Below are positions 7,728 through 17,264 of a stretch of DNA of 64,000 bases, in pieces. The stretch lies in NCBI GenBank assembly GCA_903833215.1, contig CAILEM010000048.1:50495-114494 (forward strand), written 5' to 3'. The first letter of the stretch is position 1, and every line of letters starts with the position of its first letter. The DNA is from an uncultured Armatimonadota bacterium (GTDB taxonomy: Bacteria; Armatimonadota; Fimbriimonadia; Fimbriimonadales; Fimbriimonadaceae). The position numbers and the translations under genes are program-made. The notes under the pieces were generated by a model. That model searched no databases, was not told where the DNA came from, and worked only from the letters and a program-made list of their open reading frames with translations.

Positions 7728-8618
7728 TTGAGGTTTGTTGTAACCGGTGGTTCGGGCTTTATCGGCAATCGACTGGTGAGGGGCCTATTAGCACAGGGCC
7801 TTAGGGTTCAGGTCCTCGACGAGTCGATGTCAGGATTGGCAGACATCTGCTCCCCGCTTTTGGGTTTGCATTGCGGGTCCGTTCTCGACTCTTACTTAAT
7901 TTCATCCCTGGTCAAAGAGAGCGACGTTCTCATTCATTTGGCAGCGTTCTCGAGTTTGAACCGATGTAAGGAAGACCCCATCCACTCAAGACGAGTGAAC
8001 GTAGAAGGCACAAAGCTGATTGGCGATATCGTCAATAGGTTCAGAAAGCTGGTTATCTTTACTTCATCAGCCGCCGTTTATGGGAGCAATCCTCCTCCGC
8101 ATAGCGAAAACATGGACGTCAACCCCTTATCGCTCTATGCTGAGCAAAAAGTAGAAGCTGAGGAGCACCTCATAGAATCTGGATCAAGCCTGATATTGCG
8201 GTTGTTTAACGTGTATGGACCCTCTTGTCCAGGCAATAACTCGAACGAAGGCGTCATTTCAAAGTTCCTAAAGGGCGCCTTAGAGAATACGCCAGTGTCT
8301 GTTTCTGGCGACGGGGGCCAACTGAGAGATTTCGTTTACATTGACGAAGTTGTCAGAGCCTTGATCTTAGGTAGCAGATTTGCCGGAACATCGAGTGTGT
8401 TCAATGTCGGTACAGGTGTGAATTCTAGTGTGAACGAGTTGGTGCGCCTCATCAGCAGGGTTACCGGAAGGAATGTAGAAACTAGGGGCTGCCAGGGCAA
8501 AGGCGATGAGGTTAGGATTAGCTTGGCAGAGACAACGAAGGCGTCCAATGTCTTAGGATTCACAAGCACTGTTCCACTCGTCGATGGGCTTGCGCGAACG
8601 TACCGGGCCCTTCAATGA
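7728..8618 (+). CDS. NAD-dependent epimerase/dehydratase (extended SDR, sugar-nucleotide type)
   Basis: TTG at 7728 is the preferred start because AAGGAG lies 10 bases upstream and the Rossmann motif TGGSGFIG then falls at residues 6-13. The 296-residue enzyme has the extended SDR features: the dinucleotide motif, a serine stretch (FTSSAAVYG) and the catalytic Y137-x3-K141 in SLYAEQK. An RLFNVYGP segment and FVYIDEVV are typical of UDP-glucose 4-epimerase and related enzymes. It likely converts a nucleotide sugar for envelope or exopolysaccharide synthesis, in line with the glycosyltransferase at 1872, but the exact substrate is not determined. The 100-base gap after the prepilin gene leaves room for its own promoter. 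Confidence 0.8.
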   Translation: MRFVVTGGSGFIGNRLVRGLLAQGLRVQVLDESMSGLADICSPLLGLHCGSVLDSYLISSLVKESDVLIHLAAFSSLNRCKEDPIHSRRVNVEGTKLIGDIVNRFRKLVIFTSSAAVYGSNPPPHSENMDVNPLSLYAEQKVEAEEHLIESGSSLILRLFNVYGPSCPGNNSNEGVISKFLKGALENTPVSVSGDGGQLRDFVYIDEVVRALILGSRFAGTSSVFNVGTGVNSSVNELVRLISRVTGRNVETRGCQGKGDEVRISLAETTKASNVLGFTSTVPLVDGLARTYRALQ

Positions 8619-8723
8619 CGATCCGCAGAAACCACCAGGGATTTCGCGCAAAATTACATGCTCCGACAACACCCGCTTTGCAGACGGGTCCGGTTCCATG
8701 AATTCTTGTTTGCTTGCGGTGCT

Positions 8724-9206
8724 ATGCAAGGAATTAGAATCCGTGCAAAGGTGCACTCCACGTCCAAGCTAAAATCCTGGTGTCAACTAGCTTGCTCTTT
8801 CGTCGCTTGCGCGGTTGGCATTTGCGCCGAGGAGGCTCAAGGGCCTCCTAACACGTTGTGGCAGAGGGGCGCGTTTGCAGGGGCGCCCGTCGCGGTGGCG
8901 TACTCCCACGATGGCACGATGCTTGCGACGGGAACAGCTGGTGAGGGTTCGGCAGAACTGGCGATTAAGATTTGGCGGATCGCGGATGGCCAATTGCTGC
9001 ACTCATATTTCCGCCAGGGAGCAGTATTAGCAGTAGCGTTCACTCCAGACGACACTTCAGTCATCGCGGCCGACAGCGCTCGCGAAATCGTCCGGGTAGC
9101 AGTGAAGCCGTACGCCGCAACCGTTGTCACAAATGCAATTTCGGCAAGTTTTCATGCCGCCGCGATCTCGCTGGACGCGTCACTAGTAGCGACCGACAAC
9201 GACTGA
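8724..9206 (+). pseudogene. WD40-repeat protein fragment with a premature TGA
   Basis: The frame begins near ATG 8724 with a signal-peptide-like segment (CQLACSFVACAVGICAEEA). It encodes about two and a half WD40 repeats (VAVAYSHDGTMLATGTAGEG..IKIWRIADGQ, then VLAVAFTPDDTSVIAADS). It stops at TGA 9204-9206 within ISLDASLVATDND, exactly where the family has a Gly in D-G-R-V. The same frame goes on for 22 codons (RVPLRLTHL and more) to TAA 9273 and then runs into a transposase remnant. A GGA to TGA change would explain the stop. WD40 propellers normally have six to eight blades, so most of the gene is missing. I regard it as a dead fragment. Confidence 0.6.
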
Positions 9207-9267
9207 CGGGTTCCCCTTAGATTGACCCATTTGGAGTGCAAGATCCGTCTGGAATCACATTCATGGG

Positions 9268-9360
9268 AAAGGTAAGCGTTACACCGAGGATGATCTCCTC
9301 AAGGTGCTTGAGGAGATCGAAGCCGGCGGCGCCGTTGCGCCGGTGGCCCGCGCGCATGGT
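9268..9360 (+). pseudogene. Remnant of an IS3-type transposase orfA
   Basis: In the frame beginning AAA at 9268 the sequence reads GKRYTEDDLLKVLEEIEAGG and AVAPVARAHG. This is the helix-turn-helix start of IS3-family OrfA proteins. After the HG at about 9360 the similarity ends abruptly, and neither the rest of orfA nor orfB is present. The remnant interrupts the tail of the WD40 fragment and shows past transposon activity here. Confidence 0.55.
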
Positions 9361-9927
9361 AATGAATGCCCCCCAGAGAAGTTTGCACCCACAAAGCCCA
9401 TGTTCGGAATGCGGCATTGTCTCATTCCGAAGAAGGAGTTCTTTGCCAAGAAGTCAAATCATGCCCTGCCTTTTCTTTTCTGCCCAAACTTTGGGCAGAC
9501 ACACCGATATTAGGCGGCATTTCAGAGCACTGTAAAGACGGACTTAGGTTCAAATTGGCCACTTTGCCCGACCAAAAGCCTCCGTCCTAAGGAGGGCGCC
9601 GGGGGTTCGCGGGCGAGGAGTTTATCCCGCCGAAGGGGAATGGAGCACGGCGGAATCGGGATGGCCGCCAAAATCATAGGTGAATTAGGTTCAAATATGG
9701 GCCAAATTACCTCTGATTACGAGGCCCTTCTTTTCACCGGAATTGGCTTTTGCGCTGGGTGGCCGGGATTTGGTTGACCCAAACTACACCATAGCTTCAC
9801 TGCGGTATTGCAGACATATTGATGGAGCATCCAGTAATCCTGCCATCGGCAAGGTAGCGGGGGTGCTCTATATCAGTGAGATTGCGATTCGAGATTGCGA
9901 TCCGAACTAAGGCTATTGCGTTGTTTC
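9361..9927. other. Gene-poor stretch with small inverted repeats
   Basis: I see no convincing coding region. There is a 9-bp inverted repeat TTCGGAATG/CATTCCGAA (9403-9411, 9423-9431), a near-perfect palindrome TGCCCAAACTTTGGGCA (9481-9497), and a GCCTCC/GGAGGGC hairpin near 9580-9600. An imperfect direct repeat beginning TTAGGTTCAAAT recurs at about 9545 and 9686. Between a transposase remnant and a helicase fragment, this looks like decayed accessory DNA. Confidence 0.5.
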
Positions 9928-10611
9928 CTATTCTTCAAATAGATTGCGTTGTTGGGCAGGCTCTCTCCTTCCCGGCACAATATTTTGAGGGACATCATAG
10001 CCAAGTTTTTGAAACGTTTTAAGTCGGCTCCGATGCATCTTTAGCAAAACCCCACAGCTGGCATCTACATAATCGAATACTTCGACCCCCGCTTTTCCCT
10101 CAGCGGCACGATCCAAACGACCGACGTACTGAACGAGCCTTCCTTCGAACGAAATTGGGGAAGCCAGAAACAGCGTATCTAGATCCGGAAGGTCGAAGCC
10201 CTCGCCCACCAACGAGGCGGTCGCCAGAAGAACGGTCGGTTTCCCGTCCTTTCTCGTTGTCGAGATATCTGCCAGCATCTGGCGACGCCGCTTTGGCGAC
10301 ATAAGTCCTTCCAGACAGAAGATCCCATACATGGCGTCGCTTGATTTTCGCACCATCGATTCCAAGGTCTTGATCTGATCCTTCCTGTCAGCTAAAACCA
10401 GTGCAAAGCTTCCGTGACCGAGCACTTCAACAATGTCGTCAGCAATCATTCTATTTCTGTCTTCGTCGGTAGCGAGCAACTCTGCAATCAGGTGATATGG
10501 CGGCTTTTGGCCAAGTTCATCCGGGACTCTGAAGGCCGTTTGACGAACATTCAACGATTTCGAGAGGGCATGGCCTTCTCCGATCTTGATTTCGTGAAAG
10601 AGGGCGGCCAA
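9928..10611 (-). pseudogene. C-terminal fragment of a superfamily 2 DEAD/DEAH helicase
   Basis: The 227-residue frame holds only the second RecA-like domain of an SF2 helicase. Motif IV-like LVLADRKDQI is followed by motif V (LLATASLVGEGFDLPDLDTL) and motif VI (QYVGRLDRA, the Q-x2-G-R-x2-R pattern with its arginine fingers). The N-terminal ATP-binding domain with Walker A and DExD is absent. The frame begins at TTG 10611 without a ribosome site and joins unrelated sequence in another frame. Full-length relatives are restriction-type or DNA-repair helicases of 500 residues or more, often in defence loci. The 3' end is intact (QQRNLFEE then stop). Probably a non-functional remnant. Confidence 0.65.
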
Positions 10612-10750
10612 GTAAAAGGTAAATTGCGGCGACTAAGATAAAGACGCCTATGAGTGTTAGGAGAAATGCGTTGACTGCTAACAAGTAATTGAGCTCAGCC
10701 GAATGTTGAATTTCTTCAACTGCGCCTCCGAGAAGACATACGAGACGCTC
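10600..10750 (-). other. Possible fragment encoding a membrane helix
   Basis: On the minus strand, one base out of frame with the helicase fragment, an open stretch encodes LNYLLAVNAFLLTLIGVFIL and then VAAIYLLLGRP. This is a clear transmembrane helix preceded by a charged GAVEEIQHSAE segment. There is no plausible start codon. It may be a piece of a membrane protein gene joined to the helicase remnant by deletion. Confidence 0.3.
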
Positions 10751-10803
10751 CTTTGAAAGGATGCGGATGGCTAATAACCTCGTATTTCCTTGAGGTTTTC
10801 TTT

Positions 10804-12129
10804 ATGTTGGAACGATCAAGTCCGTTCCAGTGCCCGATTTCGTCTGCTTGCTTAATGGGTATTTCCGATCGTTTGGTTCAAGAGAAGGTTTCGGCGGCCA
10901 TGTTTCGCGACACTGCACTTGACCTGCTTGAGGAGCACTCTCGCCGTACCGATAGTGATCCGAGTTCAGCTACCCAAGATGAGGCGTTTTGGATGGGTGT
11001 GCGAAGTGCGTTCGCGCTGGATTCCGATACGATCAACTTCAATAACGGTGGATGCTCGCCGTCTCCGAGAGTCGTTGCCGATAGCTTGAAACAACAGATC
11101 GACTACGCGAACAAAGCACCCAGCATCTTCATGTGGCGAGACCTTGACCCTAAAATCGAGGGTGTGCGCAAGAGACTAGCAAGTCTATTCGGGGCAGACT
11201 CCGAGGAGATCGCGATCACCCGCAATGCCAGTGAGTCGCTGATGACGTGCCTGTTTGGTCTGCCTATGTCGCCAGGTGATGAACTTCTTACGACGTCCCA
11301 AGACTATCCGCGTATGATCAATGCGATTCGCCAACGGGAGCGCCGAGAGGGAATCAAGATGGTGGCGATCGATGTTCCTGTTGCCCCGAGCGACGCCGCC
11401 GGAGTAGTTGAAGCATTTGAGCGGGCGATAACTTCAAGGACCAAGCTCATTCTGATTTCTCACGTAGTGTTTATGACGGGCCAAATCAATCCGGTACGCG
11501 AAATATGCGACTTGGGAAAGAAGCATGGAATTCCGGTTGTTGTTGATGGAGCCCACGCCATCGCTCAGTTTGCATTTGGGCAGCCAGATCTCAACTGTGA
11601 TTACTACGGCTCATCGCTCCATAAGTGGTTGATGGCTCCCATCGGAACTGGGTTGCTCTATGTGAAGCGTGAACTTATCGACGACCTTTGGGCTCTGATG
11701 GCACCCGGGCCAACCCAGGATCCTGACATCCGCAAGTTCGAAGAGATTGGAACCCACCAGGCCGCGGTTCATAACGCGATCGACGAAGCACTCACATTTC
11801 ATGAGATGCTCGGAATCGAGCGGAAGTCAGCAAGGCTCCGTTATCTGCGATCTCGTTGGACCGACCGTGTCTCCGAACTCTCAAATGTGAAGTTCCACAC
11901 AAATCTTGCCCCCGATCACTCATGCGGGATTTGTACCGTGGAAATTGAGGGCATTGAGGTTGGAGACCTAGCAGGGTGGCTCGAGAAGAATTATCAGATT
12001 GTGGTCGCACCGATCGAACATCACCAGTTTCGTGGGCTCCGAATTTCACCTCAGGTCTACACGTCTTTGGCCGAAGTCGATAGATTTGCCGAAGCAATCA
12101 TCATGGCTGCGATTCATGGCATTTCGTAG
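10804..12129 (+). CDS. Class V aminotransferase-fold PLP enzyme (isopenicillin N epimerase-like)
   Basis: ATG 10804 is chosen because GAGG lies 8 bases upstream. The 441-residue enzyme has the type I PLP fold: NFNNGGCSPSP near the substrate site, a cofactor-ring aspartate segment (VVVDGAHAIAQF) and the Schiff-base lysine K274 in SSLHKWLMAPIGTGLLYV. This subgroup, which includes CefD-like epimerases and cysteine desulfurase-like enzymes, acts on amino acids or small peptides; the substrate is not evident. The first 45 residues before FRDTALDLLEEHS do not match the usual domain, and a later start is possible. It stands alone between decayed DNA and the convergent chemosensory operon, with only 38 bases to the next gene. 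Confidence 0.8.
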   Translation: MLERSSPFQCPISSACLMGISDRLVQEKVSAAMFRDTALDLLEEHSRRTDSDPSSATQDEAFWMGVRSAFALDSDTINFNNGGCSPSPRVVADSLKQQIDYANKAPSIFMWRDLDPKIEGVRKRLASLFGADSEEIAITRNASESLMTCLFGLPMSPGDELLTTSQDYPRMINAIRQRERREGIKMVAIDVPVAPSDAAGVVEAFERAITSRTKLILISHVVFMTGQINPVREICDLGKKHGIPVVVDGAHAIAQFAFGQPDLNCDYYGSSLHKWLMAPIGTGLLYVKRELIDDLWALMAPGPTQDPDIRKFEEIGTHQAAVHNAIDEALTFHEMLGIERKSARLRYLRSRWTDRVSELSNVKFHTNLAPDHSCGICTVEIEGIEVGDLAGWLEKNYQIVVAPIEHHQFRGLRISPQVYTSLAEVDRFAEAIIMAAIHGIS

Positions 12130-12167
12130 GTTTCCGAGTGATTTCGAGTGCGCACTATTGAAGGACC

Positions 12168-13712
12168 TCATTGGGGAAGTGTGAGAAAGAACGTGCTGCC
12201 TTGATCAGGTTCACTTTCAACCCAAATTCGACCGCCATGTGCCTCGGTTACCAATTTGCAGAATGTCAAGCCGAGGCCGGTTGACATTTTCTTTCCGGCT
12301 TTACGGGTTTCAACTTGTTCGAATTTCTCGAAGATTCGCTCAAACGCTTCCCTTGGAATGCCTTCACCCGTATCTTGGACGCCAATGGTGATGTCGCCAG
12401 TAAGCACATTGCGATTTGCAATCACTGTTATCTGACCCTTGGCGGGAGTGAATTTCACTGCGTTGCCCAGCAGATTAACAAGGACACGTCTCAATTTTTC
12501 GGCATCAGCAGTGATAGATCCGACGAGAGGCGATATTTCCAACTTCAGAGCGAGATTTTTATCGTTGGCAAGCCATGCAACTTGAGAAATTGCCTGTTCG
12601 GCAATTTGGGCCAAGTCAAATGTGGTCTGTTCAAGAATGAGTAATCCTTCTTCCATTTTGCTGACGTCCAGAAGGTCGTTGATCATTTCCAGAAGGCTAT
12701 TTCCTCCCCCGATCGATATTTCCAGCAACTCTCGATTATCATCGGTCGGCTCGATGGACTCGATTCCCCCCAGCAGCGAAGTCAGAGGCGTGCGAAGGTC
12801 GTGAACGATCATGTGGGTCAAGTCATTCTTCGCCTTGTCCAAAGATTTGAGTTGCTCGTAGAGTGCTTCGATAATCTTCCGGCGGCTGATGTCATGAAAT
12901 AGGCAAACGCATCCGATGGTTGCCCCCAAATAGTCGCGAAGTAGTACTGCGCTAACGGCGACTTGAGTGACATCACCGCGAGTGCTTTCAATAACAGATT
13001 CATGCTCTATCGCATCCCTGCCGTCCAGGGCCGATTGGAAGGCATCCACCGTACAACGGGAGGCTGTGTCGCCAAGGACGGATGCGAACTTTTGGCCTAT
13101 CAACTCGACATCCTGTTTGCCAAGCATGTCACAGAGCGCCTGGTTGGTCGTGGTGATTTCGTTGTTAAGGTCAATCGTCAAAACACCGTCGCGGAGATTC
13201 TGCAGCACTGTTTTAAGTTCGATCCGCCCAACGGTTGCCAGGTAGAGTTCGTCGTCCATGAGGGCGCAAACATTGCCCAGGATTTCCTCTGCGCTTGGAG
13301 TATCTAGGTGGACTTTTGCTACTTCAGGAGCATTGGGCGTTTGATCATCCCGTTCAAGAAGGCGTTGAATCATAGCCAGTAGCTCGGATGGTTCTGAACT
13401 TTTGACGATGAATGCGTTTGCACCCGTGCTGAGACTCCAAAACTCAGTGCCGCGTACATCAACCGAGGTGAGAATAATCACAGGAATATAGGCAACTCGG
13501 GGGTCGCGCTTGAGCAATCGGCAAACGTGGTAGCCATTCATGCGGGGCATCTCTATGTCAAGAATGATTAAATCTGGAGCGGAGCCATACGCAAGTTGTG
13601 CGGCTTCGATGCCATCGGTTGCAGTGACGACGTCGTAACCTGAATTCTCTAGGAGTCGAGAGAGCATTTTTAGGGCTAGGGGACTGTCATCGGCTGCAAG
13701 TATTGTTTTCAT
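12168..13712 (-). CDS. REC-PAS-histidine kinase, output gene of the chemosensory operon
   Basis: The 514-residue protein starts at ATG 13712. It has a receiver domain (residues 1-120, phospho-acceptor D52 in LIILDIEMPRMNG), a PAS domain (about 160-280) and a HisKA dimerisation helix with H304 in IVHDLRTPLTS. A HATPase domain follows, with NLLGNAVKFTP (N box), DTGEGIPREAF (G1) and STGLGLTFCK (G2). It has no membrane segment, so it is cytoplasmic. Its receiver could be phosphorylated by the CheA at 14812-17223, with the signal passed on by its own kinase domain. The cheB stop lies 20 bases before its start. No cognate DNA-binding regulator is adjacent. Confidence 0.85.
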   Translation of the reverse strand: MKTILAADDSPLALKMLSRLLENSGYDVVTATDGIEAAQLAYGSAPDLIILDIEMPRMNGYHVCRLLKRDPRVAYIPVIILTSVDVRGTEFWSLSTGANAFIVKSSEPSELLAMIQRLLERDDQTPNAPEVAKVHLDTPSAEEILGNVCALMDDELYLATVGRIELKTVLQNLRDGVLTIDLNNEITTTNQALCDMLGKQDVELIGQKFASVLGDTASRCTVDAFQSALDGRDAIEHESVIESTRGDVTQVAVSAVLLRDYLGATIGCVCLFHDISRRKIIEALYEQLKSLDKAKNDLTHMIVHDLRTPLTSLLGGIESIEPTDDNRELLEISIGGGNSLLEMINDLLDVSKMEEGLLILEQTTFDLAQIAEQAISQVAWLANDKNLALKLEISPLVGSITADAEKLRRVLVNLLGNAVKFTPAKGQITVIANRNVLTGDITIGVQDTGEGIPREAFERIFEKFEQVETRKAGKKMSTGLGLTFCKLVTEAHGGRIWVESEPDQGSTFFLTLPQ

Positions 13713-13731
13713 TTTCGTGTCGTGTGTGATT

Positions 13732-14811
13732 TCAGATCGTCCCTTCAAACGCATCAATGCCCGGGATGACCGCATTGATTAAGGCTTTGGCTATATCGTT
13801 TAGGGACAGGACGAATCTCGCTGCGCCGCGTTCAACAGCATCTCGCGGCATCCCGTAGATCACACAGCTAGCTTCGTCCTGACAAATCGTCAAAGCTCCG
13901 GCGTTCGATAGTGCCATCATCCCTGCTCCGCCGTCGCTTCCCATCCCCGTGAGCAGGACCCCGATGGCCGCATCACCGTAGTACTCGGCGACGGAACAAA
14001 ACGACGTTGTGACGGATGGACGATGTCCCCCGACCGCCGCCGAGAACGAGGGTTGAATTCGTCCTAAATGGTCGATGACGAGGTGGGTGTTTTCCTGCGG
14101 AAAGTAGATCTTGCCCCTACGGGGAGTTTCGTTGGCAACCGAGATGGTAACGCAGTTTCTTGTGTGTGCCCCCAGCCAACTTACGAGCCCATCTAAGAAT
14201 CCCGAACTGATATGTTGGATGCAAATCACGGGCACTGGAAAGTTCTCAGGCAATTGAGAGAGGATCGTTTTCAGAGCTTGGGGGCCCCCAGTTGAAGCGC
14301 CGATCACAATGATCTGTGGCAGGCGAACCGGTTTTTGAAAGGTGGGGGAAACGAACTTCGGTTCTTTGCTTGTGATTTGCGTTTTGGGACGTCTGCCATG
14401 GACTCGCACGCCTGAGACAATCTTGATCTTCTTCACGAATTGTTCGGCAGCATTTGGTTCGGCATCAAGTCCTCCTCGTGGTTTAGGAAAAACATCTACG
14501 GCTCCGGCCTCAAGAATGCTAAACACCCGGTCAGAATCGGATTCTCCGACAGCCGAACTTACGACTAGGATCGGACAAGGGAATCGTGCCATCACTTCTT
14601 GGGTCAACTGAAGCCCCGTCATACCGGGCATATCGTAGTCCGTGCATATAATCGACGGATTGAGTTCCGGAAGCATTTCGAGGGCTTGAATGCCGTTTGT
14701 TGCGATGCCCACAACCTCAAGGTCGGGGGATGTTGAAATCATTCGCTGCAACAGCACAAGAGCCAGTCTTGAATCATCTACAAGCAGTATCCGGATCGGA
14801 GGATTCGGCAT
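13732..14811 (-). CDS. cheB: Chemoreceptor methylesterase CheB
   Basis: The 359-residue protein has a receiver domain (residues 7-125, phospho-acceptor D58 in CTDYDMPGM) linked to a CheB methylesterase domain. The catalytic triad is visible: S173 in IGASTGGPQ, H200 in IQHISSG and D293 in TGMGSDGG. CheB removes methyl groups from, or deamidates, receptor glutamates after phosphorylation by CheA, resetting sensitivity. The start abuts the cheA stop with no gap, so translation is coupled. In Wsp systems the counterpart is WspF. Confidence 0.92.
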   Translation of the reverse strand: MPNPPIRILLVDDSRLALVLLQRMISTSPDLEVVGIATNGIQALEMLPELNPSIICTDYDMPGMTGLQLTQEVMARFPCPILVVSSAVGESDSDRVFSILEAGAVDVFPKPRGGLDAEPNAAEQFVKKIKIVSGVRVHGRRPKTQITSKEPKFVSPTFQKPVRLPQIIVIGASTGGPQALKTILSQLPENFPVPVICIQHISSGFLDGLVSWLGAHTRNCVTISVANETPRRGKIYFPQENTHLVIDHLGRIQPSFSAAVGGHRPSVTTSFCSVAEYYGDAAIGVLLTGMGSDGGAGMMALSNAGALTICQDEASCVIYGMPRDAVERGAARFVLSLNDIAKALINAVIPGIDAFEGTI

Positions 14812-17223
14812 TTACAGCAGCCTCCTGAGGGTGTCAAGGAGCATTTTCTGGTCGAAGGTTCCCTTGGTGATGTAGGCATTGGCACCTACGTCAATGCCTC
14901 GTTGGCGATCTTCATCGGTCGCGAGAGAGGTGACGAGTAAAACTGGAAGTTCTCTGTATTTGGGATCTTGACGGATTCGCTCGGCGAGTTGTAGCCCGGT
15001 CATATTGGGCATTTCGATATCAGAGATAACGGCGTCAAATGCCCGTGAACTCAACTTCTGAAAGGCCTCGGCGCCATCAACGGCAGTCTCGACCTCATAT
15101 CCCGCACTCTCCAAGATTCGTCGGATCTGGGTCCGGGTGGTAATCGAATCTTCAGCGAACAGTAAAGATCGTTTGACCGGATCTTTTGGAATTGTGTCAA
15201 CAGGTTCGTGATTATTGTGCTTGTGTATTGAGGTCAGAAGGTCTTGCGTATTAAGGACCATACAGATCTCACCCGTACTCAAGATTGTTGAGCCGACCAC
15301 ATTTCGAACGCGCTTGAGCAGTCCCCCAAACGGTTTGACGATGACTTCTTGTTCGTCAACGAGAGCATCGACAAAGAGCGCCGCTCGTGTCGAATGAAGG
15401 TCGATAATAATGCCTGGTCGGTCTGTGGTGTTGGATCTTTGCTCCTCGTTCACAGTCCAACCGCGATCGGATTCCCGTGGCAACTCCAGTAGTTTTGAGA
15501 GGAGTGCGACCCAGAGTGGCTGGCCCTTCCACATGATTGCCGTGCGGCCCTCAATGGGAAACACTGACTGTTGAGGAGCCAGAAATGTTGATTCGATTGC
15601 CTCAATCGGTACTGCGAAACTGCGATCTCCCAACCTGACGAGAAGGACCCGGGTTGTCGCTAACGTCATCGGAGCTGAGATCCGAAATTTGCTTCCATTG
15701 CCTTTTTGGGACTCAATGGCAATCGATCCTTTTATTCGCTCAACGTTCGTTTTTACGACATCGAGTCCAACTCCTCGCCCTGAAACATCACTAATGAGTG
15801 GAGTGGTGGAGAATCCGGCACTTAAAATGAGTCGTTGGATGCCTTCTTCCGAGAGAGTTAACACTTCGGCTTCGGTCAGAAGATGTTTCTGTAGCGCAGT
15901 GCGAGCTATTGACTCCTTATCAAGCCCCCGGCCGTCATCGGACACCTCAATAATCAGTCGGGATCCCGTCCGACGCGCGGAGAGCCTAATAGTGGCTTCC
16001 CTCACCTTTCCCGCTGAAATTCGCTCCTCTGGCCGTTCAATACCGTGATCAATGGCGTTACGCATCAAATGCATCAGGGGGTCTTTCATTTCCTCGAGAA
16101 CATGCTTATCGGCAGTGATCTCGCCACCGTCAATCTCCAGGCGAACTTCCTTGCCCTGTTCACGGCTCAGCTCTCGGACTAAGCGAGGGAATAGGTCAAA
16201 GATTGTGGAAAAGGGCAACAGGCGAATGCTCCGGATTGCACCAATCATCTCCTCGGCCATCAGTGCTAGTCGACCCATTTCCTCATCCCGGACGCGTTCA
16301 ACCTGAGTAAGTAGAATCCCCAATTGCTTGAGGCGGTTCGCCTCCCGTTGGTCGATTCGTCCGGCATCTTGACCGTTGCCGGGTCGAACCCGATCGAAAG
16401 CGGTGTGAGCGGTATGGATCGACGGGCTCGTCTCCCGAGTCCAGTCATCATGCAATTCAATAAGTTCATCGATGACCGTCATCGCCCTTACTGCCCTTGA
16501 GGTGGTCACCGCGACCTCTCCAGCTAGTGTCGTAATAACATCGAGGCGGCGGGGTTCAACGCGGATCGTCTCGATGCGAAAAGGGGTACCAGGTGCTGGT
16601 AACGGCGCTTCATCCAGCTTCGAAAAGGTGGCTGGCAACGCAGGGACGATGAGGCCCATAGAGGCAAGTTCACTCAAAGAATCTGGTGCCGTTTTCTCAT
16701 CTGTCTTGGGCTGCAACTGCTCAGCTATCTTCGGTGTATCAAGTTCGAGCACATTTTGAGCAACAGCTGTTTCGTTAGTTGCCGGTGCAGTTGAGATTGT
16801 GAGATCAGATATGACTGGGTCATTTGCTTGAAGGGGCACCTTAGGAACTGGGGCACCACGGAGTTGAGCTAGAACGGTAGTGATATCTACTTCGCAAGGC
16901 GTTCCATCGGATGCTTCAAGGGCAATCCGTCGCATCGCGTCTAGGCCGTGATAGAGGCGGTCAACGACCTCAGGTGTGATCGACTTTCGCCCCCTGCGTG
17001 CCGCACCTAGTTCATCCTCAAAGTGGTGGGCGAGTGTTTCAAGGCCGGTCACGCCAAGCATCCGAGCAGCGCCTTTCAAGCTGTGGGCACTTCTGAATAG
17101 ATACTCCAGCACCGACGGGCCGTTTGGTTCCGCTTCCAATTGCAGCAGACCTTGTTCAAGCGTCTGAAGATGCTCCTCACTCTCCGCTCTGAATAACGTA
17201 CGAAGCTCTAGATCTTCAATCAT
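14812..17223 (-). CDS. cheA: CheA histidine kinase with C-terminal receiver domain
   Basis: The 803-residue hybrid kinase has an N-terminal Hpt domain (H47 in RSAHSLKGAARMLG), a linker, and a dimerisation domain. The ATPase domain follows (HLMRNAIDHGIERPEER, DDGRGLD, SGRGVGLDVV), then a CheW-like P5 domain. The C-terminal receiver (about 684-803) has phospho-acceptor D735 in ISDIEMPNM. CheA autophosphorylates at the Hpt histidine when the receptor signals and passes phosphate to CheB and response regulators. The fused receiver is typical of WspE-type and FrzE-type kinases and may act as a phosphate sink or internal regulator. No separate P2 domain is clear. AAGAGACAG precedes ATG 17223. Confidence 0.92.
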   Translation of the reverse strand: MIEDLELRTLFRAESEEHLQTLEQGLLQLEAEPNGPSVLEYLFRSAHSLKGAARMLGVTGLETLAHHFEDELGAARRGRKSITPEVVDRLYHGLDAMRRIALEASDGTPCEVDITTVLAQLRGAPVPKVPLQANDPVISDLTISTAPATNETAVAQNVLELDTPKIAEQLQPKTDEKTAPDSLSELASMGLIVPALPATFSKLDEAPLPAPGTPFRIETIRVEPRRLDVITTLAGEVAVTTSRAVRAMTVIDELIELHDDWTRETSPSIHTAHTAFDRVRPGNGQDAGRIDQREANRLKQLGILLTQVERVRDEEMGRLALMAEEMIGAIRSIRLLPFSTIFDLFPRLVRELSREQGKEVRLEIDGGEITADKHVLEEMKDPLMHLMRNAIDHGIERPEERISAGKVREATIRLSARRTGSRLIIEVSDDGRGLDKESIARTALQKHLLTEAEVLTLSEEGIQRLILSAGFSTTPLISDVSGRGVGLDVVKTNVERIKGSIAIESQKGNGSKFRISAPMTLATTRVLLVRLGDRSFAVPIEAIESTFLAPQQSVFPIEGRTAIMWKGQPLWVALLSKLLELPRESDRGWTVNEEQRSNTTDRPGIIIDLHSTRAALFVDALVDEQEVIVKPFGGLLKRVRNVVGSTILSTGEICMVLNTQDLLTSIHKHNNHEPVDTIPKDPVKRSLLFAEDSITTRTQIRRILESAGYEVETAVDGAEAFQKLSSRAFDAVISDIEMPNMTGLQLAERIRQDPKYRELPVLLVTSLATDEDRQRGIDVGANAYITKGTFDQKMLLDTLRRLL

Positions 17224-17264
17224 CTGTCTCTTTGATTTTCTCAGTTGTGGCTTTATGCCATTTA

